NCBI GenBank assembly: GCA_008828725.1 | Contig: MEHQ01000514.1 | Location: 1-64,000 of the forward strand | Direction of reading: 5' to 3' | DNA: 64,000 nucleotides | Source: Saccharina japonica | Taxonomy: Eukaryota; Sar; Phaeophyceae; Laminariales; Laminariaceae | Shown: in pieces, positions 1 to 9,979 of the stretch | Layout of the letters: every line of letters starts with the position of its first letter | How positions within the stretch are numbered: the stretch's first letter is position 1 | Notes under the pieces: model-generated | What the model saw: only the letters and a program-made list of their open reading frames with translations | The model's database searches: none | Told to the model about the DNA's origin: nothing | Program-made: the position numbers and the translations under genes

Positions 1-724
1 CGATCGGGGCACGGGTTTGACCGCGTTGCTGTTAGCCATGGGTACATACCACCTTCGTAGACTTTTCTTTGTCCGTTTATTGTTATTCATGCAGCGTTGA
101 GGAGCATCTGTATGGCTCGAGACGCAGTAGGGTTTAGCGTAGGATAAGGAAATACTGATTTATGATTCAAGACGCCATACACTTGCTACGCGCCCCCACA
201 TCGATCGGGGCACGGGTTTGACCGCCGTTGCTGTTAGCCATGGGTATATACCACCTTCCTAGACTTTTCTTTGTTCGTTTATTGTTATGTATGCAGCGAT
301 GAGGAGCATCTGCACGGCTCGAGACGCAGTATTGTCGAGGGTTTAGCGTAGGATAAGGAAATACTGATTTATGATTCAAGACGCCATACACTTGCTACGC
401 GCCCCCACATCGATCGGGGCACGGGTTTGACCGCCGTTGCTGTTAGTCATGGGTATATACCACTTTCATAGACTTTTCTTTGTCCGTTTATTGTTATGTA
501 TGCAGCGATGAGTAGAATCTGCATGGCTCGAGACGCAGTATTGTCGAGGGTTTAGCGTAGGATAAGGGGATACTGATTTCTGATTCAAGACGCCATTCAC
601 TTGCTACGCGCCCCCACATCGATCGGGGCACGGGTTTGACCGTCGTTGTTGTTAGCCATGGGTATATACCACCGTCCTAGACTTTTCTTTGTCCGTTTAT
701 TGTTATGTATGCAGCGTTGAGGAG
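1..724. repeat. Tandem repeat, ~209-bp unit, about 3.5 copies
   Basis: The phrase cgatcggggcacgggtttga recurs at about 1, 202, 411 and 620, giving spacings of 201, 209 and 209 bases. Each unit also carries gggtatataccac and a Xho-like ctcgag. The array stops near 724, where sequence unrelated to the unit begins, and it runs off the left edge of the window. I see no coding capacity that respects the period. It directly abuts the left side of the Ty3/gypsy remnant, but nothing shows that the two belong together. Confidence 0.9.
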
Positions 725-3170
725 CAATTCCGGGCACTGGCACAGGCGGGCAGGGTCAGGGAGCTGGAACGCTCGTCATGTAGACATAAACCACGTATAT
801 ATTATCGTCGGACCTCGCAGGCCACCATCGAGGCGCAGCGAGCAAGTCAAGTAAGCAAGTCAAGCCAAGTCACCTGCAAGCACGAGACCTCACAGATGGA
901 GAAAGCCTCATCAAGTATATGAACTCCCTAATATATGAAACCGTCATCATACCTGCTGTATCGAGTACCAAGCACAATCAATAGAGCTGGTGCCAGAGCC
1001 TCATAGTGGGTTTTTGGGTGGGCTACCCTTCACCTCCGATTTTCGCGATTTTTGCACGCACGGGCCACGTATGAGGATTGACGACCTCTTTGTTCCTTCG
1101 GGGAGATTCGTCGCTCGTGTCTCTGCTTCCGTCGCCACCGTCGATAGCCGTCCGGCCCGTGGGGAATTTTCACCTGCCGCCAACACCGCTTTCGCTTCGG
1201 TTTTTGCCGTACCCTTAGAGGGCGGCACGGGCTCTGCAGAAGCCCCCGCTGAGGTGACAACGTTCGCCCAGCATGCTCCTCTCCAGACGAGCACTCCACA
1301 GGGAGCTGATTCCGCCGCGATCACAGATCCGGCCGCGTCCGCCCCTCCGCCGTCCGACAAACCGGCGCCTCTGACGGTTTTGCCGCCCTCGGGCCGCATT
1401 TCCACCAGGACGCGTCGAAGAACAGCCGCTGCCACGGGCGCCGCACCGTCTGCTGTTGGCTATGGTTTGGGGCCCGGCGGGGCCCCTCAACCAGTTGCCC
1501 AGCGGGCCACCCCCCCGCCGCGAACCCCTCGGCCACGACCGCCTTCGGCCGTCGTCATGGCCCCCGCTCCGGCTGCCTCGCCTGTCCCGACGATACCCAT
1601 TCCGTCCGACCGCGACTGCGCCGAGCCTGAGGGGACTCCTCTTTCAAGACTTCCGACGCCCGCTGGCATACCATCTGTCGCAGAGACGGACTTGGATGCC
1701 CCCAGTGCAGCTGCCGAACTTCAGTTCGGTGATTCCGTAGCGCGCTACTGCGACTTGGCGACGGACCGCCAGCAGCGCGCGTACGACATCGTTCGCGAAC
1801 ACCACACCCTCACGGTTGCTCGCGTGAACCGGCGAAACTCCGCCCTCTCCGACGCCTTGCGCCCGGTCCCCAAATTCATCACTGGCGGCTGGGCGTGGGT
1901 GTACAATACGGCAGCCACCATTCGTCAGGGGGCCAAGACAGACACGGACGCCAAGGTTCTCAAGGCCAAGCTGTCGCTGAACTGGACGGGGCCCTACAAA
2001 GTCCTTGCAGTCGGCCCCTGCTTCTCCGCGGACACCCCGGACAAATCTCCTCTCGGGGCTAAGCTCCTATATCTGGACCTACCCTCCGACACGCCCGGCG
2101 CTGATGCTCGCAAGCGCGTGTCGGTACAGCGCTGCAAGCCCTGTGCCAACCCCCACGACCACGGTGACATGCCAAAGTATTTGCCTGCGGGGTTGACGCA
2201 ATACGTCCTCAACAACTTCTCCCAGAAATCCCCCCCTTACCACGTCACCGAGGACGACGTTTCCACTCCTCTCCAACGTCTCGAAGTGGAGAAAATTATG
2301 GGACACCAGTCGGTTCGGGGCAGATGTGGTATCATCGCGGTTATGTACGAGACGCACTGGACGGGACTGTCTCGCCCGTCTTGGGAACGGGAAATGGATC
2401 TCCGACTCTCTCGCCGGGAAATTTTGCGTACTGGGCCGGCACCCCAAACCAGCACCGCCAAACCAACCGCCTGTACCGTCGAATGAGGATTGGCGCTACC
2501 CAACGGGAGCTTTCTCGGAGTAACGGCGGACGGTTCCTGGCCCCCGGCTATGGTTGTGTACCGCATGCCGAATGGCTTCGCCGGTACAGTGTCGCCGTGC
2601 TTCCCAACGGGGCCCACTTCTGGTACAAGGGCGACGACGGTCTGTGGTGGTCGTTCGATTTTTGGATGACCCAGGACCGATCAAGCTTCCTCTTTCTCCG
2701 GCGCGCTACACGACTTCAATAGGAGCTGTACGTGGTTCTTGGTGTCTACAAGTACACTTAGCTAGCGCGTTTACGCGGGGGGTCCAGCGTAACGTAGATG
2801 AATCACGAGGCGCAGCAGTGGACAGCTGATTTTTTCGCGTCGCCGCTGCGCTCGATTCTTTTCTCATATTGTTTCAGGGGATTGGGGCGGAACCTCTTAG
2901 TAGTTTGTATTTGCGACGTTTTCCGAGTTTTCGGTTCGGGCTGTTTTTCTTCTCAGTATCGCCTACCACTTTCTGACATTTCTCCTGGGGCGGATTTGGG
3001 GGTAGTTTTAGCGTAATTCGTCCTGCCGACCCCCCCCCGCTAACTTGTGGCTCAGGACACGCTTTCTGAATGTTTTGGGCCGGGTTTCGGGGAAGTTTTT
3101 AAGTGTCTAGTTTTCCAGTCTCATCAGTTCTACCGAGCCCCCGCTCTCGAGCCGGGGGGCAGTTAATGTA
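725..3170 (+). mobile_element. Ty3/gypsy chromodomain retroelement fossil (3' part of pol)
   Basis: The longest coding block (about 990-2486) begins with a Pro/Ala-rich stretch and then reads like the C-terminal part of a Ty3/gypsy integrase. The GPYKVL-type module is visible as LNWTGPYKVLAVGP. It is followed by a chromodomain-like segment with EKIMGHQ, a G-I-I-A-V-M-Y-E-T-H-W-T-G-L core and PSWE. A tail with FWYKGDDGLWW follows to about 2720. A purine-rich tract with a GGGGGG run near 3155 could be a polypurine tract, and tggtgccagagcc near 988-1000 resembles a tRNA-Met primer-binding site. Gag, protease, reverse transcriptase and RNase H are absent, so the copy is internally deleted and broken. 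I could not match two LTRs. The chromodomain points to the chromovirus branch. It looks old rather than recent. Confidence 0.8.
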
Positions 3171-3754
3171 CAATGACTGCAGGATTTTCGGTTCCAATGT
3201 TTCTTCTTTTTGACGTTCCTTGCTCGGCTTCGTAGCCTTGCTGTTCAGAGGTGTGGGAGTGGGTTTTGAGGAGCCGCATCTTCGACTCATGTTTTAGCTC
3301 GTGGAATCGGGGTTTCCACGAATTTGTCATATTTCTGCATATACGGCTCATCAGGGTGGACTAGTGTTATGGTATTGCTGGAATTATGTGGAATCGCCTG
3401 GTAAATACCTGGTATCAGGTATTAGGATCATATTGGTATTACTTGGGAGGCGTATCTCAGATGGGAACCAGGGGGGTTCCCAGATGCCCTTCCCCTTTTC
3501 TCTCAGTCTTTCATCACCCAAAAGGGAACAAACCTGCTCTTTTTCTATCTCTAAGCAAACAACACACGTGAGTACCAACGAGTACCCGTTCCATAGGCTG
3601 ACCTGGCTAGGGATACCCTGTCCCCTTACATCTAGGCTCCTCACAGTTGCGAGCTGTGAGCATCACAATCAACTACGAGCTCTTCTCGCTACCCCGGGAT
3701 ATCAAAGGATGGGGGATTTAGATAGAGGCTGGGGTTAGCCCAGGCGATTATCTA
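3171..3754. other. Non-coding stretch, possible retroelement tail
   Basis: No convincing gene is present. The ORFs here overlap on both strands and resemble nothing I know. A short phrase, catattggtatt followed by a gggaggcgt-like motif near 3430-3470, recurs inside the mariner-like element near 28355-28400. The stretch could hold a 3' LTR of the preceding fossil, but no matching partner was found. Confidence 0.4.
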
Positions 3755-4745
3755 TCTATTATATATAGTTCGTCTGATGCCCAAAAAACAATGCTTTAAT
3801 CAAGTGATCTTTGATGCCTACTTTATCATAGCAACTTAGAGTGGAGAAAATGCAAATTAAAAAATATATATCTCCCACACACGTCCAAAACGCATGTTTC
3901 TCCCTACGCCGGCATGCCCGGCACCGTCTTCTTACGTTGCAGGCTGGCATACTGTAGTACAACTCGTACGTGCGCCGTGCTTGTTGTCGTGGCAACAGCG
4001 ATTCGCGGCTGCTCTATGTACGAGTATTGCATGCAGCAGTGCGGTTGCTACTTTTAACCTTTGCGGAGATTGTATCGTTCATCCTCGCTCTGGTCGTACT
4101 CGTAGTGTATGATGATACGTACGTCGCCTTCTGGTCACCGTGCGCGACGAAAGCACCACTGCTTTAGAAACGGACGGGGTCTCTGAAGGCCCCTAGATAA
4201 CATCCCCTCCTCCTGCCTCTGCTCGTGTTCAAAGTCGTCCCGAGTTCGCGAAGCTTTGGTCATGTTGCATGGGGCTACCAGAGATCTTATGAACAGAGTG
4301 ACATCGTGATACTTGCATGGGAGATCCTTACGGTGATCTCCGACAAGATGTTACCGGGCACTTCCTATGTATGTGCAGGTACGAGTATACGAGTTCATAT
4401 ACATAAGACAAAGCACTCTCCCGTGCCACACTGGTGATGGTACTCGTATACGTACTGATGATATATCACAGCAGACAGTGTCGAGTTGACGTATGTATTA
4501 TGTGCGTGTGGTCTGGTATGTACGAACCTGGTATCAACTGCGTATCCGCGTCGAATATACGTACGAGTATACTTGACGTATTTTATGTTGTTGTTTGGTA
4601 TCCACGACCCGGCTCCAAGAGCAAGACAATGTGTGTTAACGGGCACTTCGTATGCATGTGCAGGTATACGAGTATATATACATATGAGTACGTAAGACAG
4701 CACAGCACTCTCTCGTACACTGTCGACGGTGACTGTTCACCCTAG
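3755..4745. repeat. Dispersed ~1-kb repeat, copy 1
   Basis: From about 3828 to 4250 this matches 19205-19600 in the same orientation, including the landmark ccggcatgcccggcaccgtc and the run ending cgacgaaagcaccactgc. The part at about 4283-4345 matches 19616-19680 in reverse orientation, so the two copies differ by an internal inversion. The left edge (3755-3845, with tgcccaaaaaacaatgcttt) matches 20455-20550 in reverse. The right part is rich in cgtatacgagtat-type motifs. No protein is recognised. It may be a non-autonomous DNA transposon whose ends I could not fix. Confidence 0.75.
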
Positions 4746-4865
4746 CCAAGACCAGTCGTTGAGCAAGATCGTTTATATTTACACAGGGACGTGTCCGTGC
4801 ACGGATGCTCATACGACTCGTATGTTGGCCTATAGTTCGGAAATTCGCCGACATTATAATATGGT

Positions 4866-5729
4866 AATTACCCAAAGATAGGTATACCTACGCACTTTGA
4901 GCCATTTATAGGTACACTGCGTAACTTATATCGGAAACCGCTTCCGGGCCCGCCTGATATTGGGCCTGTGCTCTACGTATTGTACCTACAAATGGCTCAA
5001 AGTGCGCAGGCACACCTATTATCGGCTACTTAATGTGCGTATCACCTATTTTTGGATTCAACTGTACCTATAAATGGCTCGAACGATTACTGTGTGGCAA
5101 CTGAAATATAGACAGACGGTCACATCAGATGCCAGGAATATCAACCAGCCGACCGTACAAGTACAACCACTGACACTGCTTAGTTACCACGCATTACCTA
5201 CAAGCGAAAAATGGTATCGCGATCAATGCATACGTATTATTTACGACACCCCTTCTACGCACACACATATATACAATGCGGAGTAACAACAATGACGAGT
5301 GTTTCCATGCCGTTATGCTGAAAGTACAATATACATATGTAGTGCAGTATATAGTAGGAGAAACTTTGGTATATATACGTGTACAGAGTAATACCATACG
5401 GTTACGAGGGGGTCTAAGTTGCACAGCCGTTGGCGCGGTCCGGAACATTTCATACGTAGTAAACGTGGGTGAATGTGTGGCCGTCTGTCTATATTTCAGT
5501 TGCCAAGAAGTGATCGTTTGAGCCATTTATAGGTACAGTTGAAGCCAAAAATAGGAGATACGTACATGGAGTAGCCGATAATAGGTGTACCTACGCACTT
5601 TAAGCCATTTGTAGGTACAATGGAGCGCAGGCCCAATTTCAGGCGGGCCCGGAAGCCGTTTACGGTGTACATTACGCAGTGTACCTATAAATGGCTCAAA
5701 GTGCGTAGGTATACCTATTTTTGTCTAAT
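4866..5729. mobile_element. Foldback-type element with ~260-bp inverted arms
   Basis: The left arm (about 4866-5128) and right arm (about 5474-5729) are inverted copies of each other. Both carry aggtatacctacgcacttt at the outer end and ggcaactgaaatatagacag at the inner end. About 345 bases of unrelated sequence lie between them. The 13-base sequence GACATTATAATAT lies just outside both arms, at 4850-4862 and 5730-5742, and looks like a target-site duplication. There is no transposase, so this would be a non-autonomous or foldback element. The arms are diverged from each other at a modest number of positions. Confidence 0.85.
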
Positions 5730-6471
5730 GACATTATAATATTGACAACCGAGGATAGGTTTGACCCTACACGCTTTGTGCTAGAGCTGTCGACGTTGTT
5801 GACTCTTCTTTAATTCCGGAGTTATTAGATAGTCTTGTCTTCTTCAGCGTACTATATATTACTAGGGAATAAGAGCCCCCCCCGCCCCCACGATGGTAGG
5901 GCCACAAGTGTGAGCGGCTCGTATTAGAAACAATGAGTCAATAGGAAGGACGCTACTTTTATTTCCGTTGTTTTAATATTTCGATCTTATCATTATTATC
6001 ATCACCTTTGCCACCCGACAATGTGCAGCATGAACTTCAGCGTTGACCACTCATAACATTCCCGAAAGCAGAAAACCACGGAAACAAAGGAAACCTATGC
6101 GCAAAGTCTAACTGTTTGGCAGCTCTTCTATCTTTGTGTTCATACTACGTATCATATGTAATAATAATTTTCCCCCTATGTTCCACTCTGTTATCATTTT
6201 ACTTTTTTCTTCTTTTTCTCTTGCATGCGCGCGATCACGGGGTTGCTGCATTGTATGATGATTCACACAGAACACTAAGCGACTAATCAAAACCATGCAA
6301 GCATATGCGCAAAATGGGGGACAAGGGATCTATGGGTATGTCTCAAGTGTTCGTCTTTCCATCCAATATTTGACTGATACTGGTAGGTATATTCTACATG
6401 GCATATTATTAGTATTTCATTTTTGTCACCCGACAATGTGTACGTAGCCTTATTATTAATAGTGAAAATTA

Positions 6472-6992
6472 CAGGGTTCTTTACGGTGCGGTTTTCCTTT
6501 TTGCCCTCTTGAAAACCGCACCGCACCGCACCGTAGGTTTTGCGAATTCGGAAAAACCGCACCGAACCGCACCGCAGGAAACAAAATATAAACAAACCGC
6601 ACCGTAAGGTTCACGACATCTGAAAACCGCACCGAACCGCACCGTAGGATGCATGAAAAAAACGAACCGCACCGTAAGATTTCAAAATCTGAAAACAGCA
6701 CCGAACCGCACCGTAAGATTTACGATTTCTGAATACTGCACCGAACCGCACCGTAGGATTCTTGATTTCTGAAATCCGCACCGAACCGCACCGTAGGATT
6801 CCTGATTTCTAAAAACCGCACCGAACCGCACCGTAGGATGCATGAAAAAATCGAACCGCGCCGTGGGATTCCCAATATCGGATAACCGGACCAAACCGTA
6901 CCCCAATATTTTTACTTTCTAAAAACCACACCGAACCGGACCGTAGGATTTTCGGAAAAAAAAACGCACCGTGCACGGACGGTTGAACCCTG
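6472..6992. mobile_element. hAT-like MITE with internal minisatellite
   Basis: The element starts CAGGGTTC and ends GAACCCTG, an 8-base terminal inverted repeat. GAAAATTA flanks it on both sides (6464-6471 and 6993-7000), an 8-base target duplication as expected for hAT elements. The homologous site near 18630-18645 carries a single uninterrupted copy of this target in the paralogous host element, which confirms the borders. Almost the whole interior is a degenerate minisatellite built on aaccgcaccgaaccgcaccg, in roughly ten units joined by short A/T-rich spacers. There is no transposase. Confidence 0.92.
6481..6970. repeat. Minisatellite, ~40-52-bp units with ccgcaccg core
   Basis: Units share (g)aaaaccgcaccgaaccgca followed by ccgtaggat or ccgtaagat, then a variable spacer such as tcctgatttct or gcatgaaaaaa. 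The regular ORFs on the minus strand (RFGAVF-type repeats) are a by-product of the period. The array fills the hAT-like element and may be an expansion of subterminal motifs, which hAT transposases are known to bind. Confidence 0.9.
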
Positions 6993-7836
6993 GAAAATTA
7001 CTGCTGCTGTGTGCCAACATGATTCACCCAGGCCCCAATAAGTCCACACCTAAAACGGTGATGTGCAACCGCCGAATACTACGAAAACCAGGTGCCCACC
7101 TTCGTGTTCAATTAGCCCTACACCTTCAACCTCCTCCCCGTTGACTTCCGAGGAAGCATCGAGCGACAACCCCCTCTCCATATACTTTCCCTGTTTGCAG
7201 CTGCTACTTCATGATGGTTATCCTGCCTTGAGACAGAAACAAGCAATCCTTCGATATGTTTGCCCAAATAATCCCAAGTATTCTTGACATCCGACAATGT
7301 GTAGCATGTGCTTCAACGTTCATAACTCATAAGCACCCGAAATAATAAAACAACGGGAATAAAAGTAGGGTTCTTCCTATTGAGTCATTATTTTTAATAC
7401 GAGCCGCTCACACTTGTGGCCCTACCGCCGTGGGGGCGGAGGGGCCTCTTATTCCCTAGTATATTATATAATACCAGGGTATATATTTACTGGTACACAC
7501 GGAGAAGCGCGTGAGGCTTCACATGGAATAAGAGTTGGGTGATACCACGAAAAAAGTTTGCACCCCGAAGCAGAAACGCGTGGAGCCCGAGCGGCGCTGG
7601 GCGCCGACGAGGGACTGAGACGACTTCACGAGGCGCGCGTGGCGAGGGTGGAGGAGGAGGCACAACACCACCTTCCATCTCCTCCAGCGGCTGCTGCTGC
7701 TGTTGCTCGCCTGCTGTGCATCATTTTTTTACGTATACGAAATTTGGTTCCACACGATGTTTTTTGCTAGTTATAGTCGTGGTCTGCTGAAACGCTTCAG
7801 GCTTTTGGGTTTTGACCTCAATTTGCTTGGCTGTGG

Positions 7837-7972
7837 TTGGTCGAAAGAAATGATTTCATTTTTGTTTGGGACGAATACCGGACACTGAAACAACCGGTAA
7901 CGTCTATATTTGTGACCTCAGGCCAGATCCTAACTGTAGGTTCAAACATGACAGCACGTGTCTTCGGCGGGC
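7837..7972 (+). CDS. WD40-repeat-like exon (partial gene)
   Basis: The reading frame gives FIFVWDEY followed by QPVTSI, ILTVGS and MTARVFG. This is the order of a WD40 blade: the end of one repeat with WD, then V-T-S-I strand, G-x-x-I-L-T-V-G-S, and T-A-R-V-F. The MTARVF ending is reminiscent of PWP2-type proteins of the small-subunit processome, but one blade cannot settle the family. The right border fits a strong splice donor, GGCGGGC|GTGAGT, at 7972/7973. The frame is closed upstream by a stop near 7813, so an acceptor is needed between there and the WD; the AG at 7846-7847 is possible but weak. I did not find the neighbouring exons. It lies convergent to the kinase on the opposite strand. 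Confidence 0.45.
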
Positions 7973-8136
7973 GTGAGTCGCAAAAGGCACGGACGCGCGA
8001 GGTGATAACCCTTGAGTTCGAAAGTTCCACATCATGCAAAACCATTTGAAAAACAATGCATCCCGAAAGCGTTCGGGTGGGTACCAGATAACTCAACTCC
8101 CAGGGTCCCCAAGAAGCTAAAAGTTAGCACCGGCGG

Positions 8137-8574
8137 TTGGCGGATGCGTGTCAGCTACCAATTTTCGCCGCGGCGCTGGCGTCAATCGTTCGGGATCTTT
8201 TCAAGAAACAAATGCCGCAAGCCAAGCCGGGTGAGAGTGCTTCGAGGGACAAGCAGATGGACCGGTGGACAAACAAATGGATATTACGTTTGAGGCACCC
8301 CAGTTGGCAAGTTGACACTGGGGGTCGTCGTGCACCGCTGAAGCTTGCCAAAACTTACCTGGACAAACGTATGCGTGCTAGCTGTCGGACTATGCTACGC
8401 AAATTACGGCTATCGCTCAAAATACAAACATGTCACGCTGTGACGCGGTGGGACTGGTTCCAACCTCAAAGAGCGCCACATTCTGAACGTAGTTCAACGC
8501 TAGAGAACAAAAAGTATACAGTTCGATATTCATTTTTCCTGGCACCCATAAACACAAATCGGAAACCTACATAA
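8137..8574 (+). CDS. Unrecognised ORF next to WD40-like exon
   Basis: This is a 145-codon open frame that lacks an ATG at its upstream end (it opens with TTG). It is rich in Lys and Arg and contains VRDLFKKQMP and KLAKTYLDKRM. I do not recognise a domain. It could be another exon of the WD40-like gene or simply chance; an overlapping frame at 8012-8293 is also open. There is no clear splice context. Confidence 0.2.
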   Translation: MADACQLPIFAAALASIVRDLFKKQMPQAKPGESASRDKQMDRWTNKWILRLRHPSWQVDTGGRRAPLKLAKTYLDKRMRASCRTMLRKLRLSLKIQTCHAVTRWDWFQPQRAPHSERSSTLENKKYTVRYSFFLAPINTNRKPT

Positions 8575-9913
8575 AAGATCGACCGACAGAACCTGGCTGG
8601 CAGCGATGATAGGAACCCCAGTGGCCACCTCCCAACTCACATTGAAAGTTCTCCCAAAGCATGTGGAAGCTACGTCGCGACAGAGATTCGCACGCAACCA
8701 CCTCTAAAATCACGCCTTGAAACCGAAAAGCTACAGGTACCAGGTACCTGGCAAAAAACTGAATTGGCACGCTGTTAGCACAGCTTACCCGAACAACACG
8801 TACCTGGTATAGTAAAGCCTATATGAGCAGCTTGAATATAACTTCACATAATACCTTTAAACAGAAGTTAACGTAACATAGTTGAATTGTTTCCCTTTCA
8901 CTGCTAACATTGTTACTAACTAGTTATATATGCATTGTGTAAGCACGAAAGTAACTTTCAGGTGGTATTTCAAAGGACTTAATCTACGCCTGCTTGTCTA
9001 TCCGCCAAAATGGGCAATGCACTGCGCGCGGCTAATGGGCCTTACCCCGTGCGACAACGCTTGTGACAGGTCCCGGTCTGGAACAGAGCCGCTACACCTG
9101 GTATGGATGTAGAAAAATAGGGAAATACATTTAGGAAACACGCGCAGAGCGAATTCGAACAACAAAAAGTACACAGAACCAAGCTCCGCCAAATGTCTTC
9201 CGGCTTCGATAGTAGCAGTTATAACCGTCATCCTCCGCCGCTAGGCGCAGATTTCCAATCGCAAACACAACGGGATTGGAGGAAAACTGCACCCAGTGAC
9301 ATACCAAATACACATATAATAACGCAGCTGACAAACGACAGCTTGTTGTCGCCCAAGTGAACTCCAGTCATGCTATGCCTCCTATTGCCGATCTTTCAGG
9401 GATCAGCGTTTATGCAGATGGGATGGGACGAAAAACAAATACTACGTCCGTGACAATGGATGTAGGCGTTCCAATTGACCACGCGGTTGCTAAGGATCAA
9501 CACAGCACTCATGTGCACAGTAAGCCGCCTTACTGTCACTTCTTCCTGGCTAGTAGCACGACCAGGATGGTCTCAAATAACGGCGGCAAAAGTAAAAAAG
9601 CGATGGTAAGGCGGGGCTCGAACACAGCTAAGACGCCCTGTTTGGTGTTACCATACTCCTGAACCAATCAGCCAACAAGGACACCACGTGGCATAACTTG
9701 TCGTTGGCTACGTACAAGGGAAGAGCGGGCAACAAAAAGAATGCCAACGCCAAACGCTGAAATATAGGAAAGTTTCCCTGATTGAGTGTAGGCAATCAAA
9801 TAAAAACGTCAAGGCCACCCTTTCAGTCAAGTAAAATGTAATTTCGTGTTCCACCAGGTGTTTGCGAGACGTTCACGTTGCCCATTTGCAGCTGAGGGAA
9901 CGGAGACATGTTG

Positions 9914-9979
9914 TTATCCCTTTCTTTGGTTCCACTCGCTCTGTCCGATGCTCTCCATCTCATCATAAAACCCGTCGTT
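9914..9979 (-). CDS. Possible terminal kinase exon
   Basis: The acceptor ends acattttcgcag, and the exon runs in phase for 21 codons ([13 protein letters not shown], then EWNQRKG) to TAA. It is accepted because the phase, acceptor and acidic composition agree with the preceding exon. An alternative frame also stays open for a while. A C-terminal CCT domain like that of animal OSR1/SPAK was not found. Confidence 0.35.
   Translation of the reverse strand, partial: NDGFYDEMESIGQSEWNQRKG

Larger units (their letters stand above)
5861..7460. mobile_element. TIR DNA element (ACTAGGGAATAAGAG ends), interrupted
   Basis: The ends are inverted: actagggaataagagcccc at 5861 and its complement ending at 7460. 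The similarity continues inward through the tract meaning gtagggccacaagtgtgagc and a ccgacaatgtg motif. A partial reverse-oriented copy lies at about 18155-18668. The inner half (7000-7300) aligns with that copy almost throughout. The copy here is split by the hAT-like insertion at 6472-6992. No transposase is recognised. The target duplication could not be fixed. Confidence 0.8.

Noticed and set aside
1001-2215. Several long antisense ORFs across the GC-rich retroelement region
   Set aside because: Shadows of the sense frame, which carries the recognisable integrase-end and chromodomain motifs.
725-3754. Pair of LTRs around the Ty3/gypsy remnant
   Set aside because: Phrases such as cacaatcaa occur near both possible ends, but the surrounding sequences do not align, so no LTR pair is called.
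6456-6906. Minus-strand ORFs with repeating RFGAVF/CGSVRF
   Set aside because: They arise from the minisatellite inside the hAT-like element.
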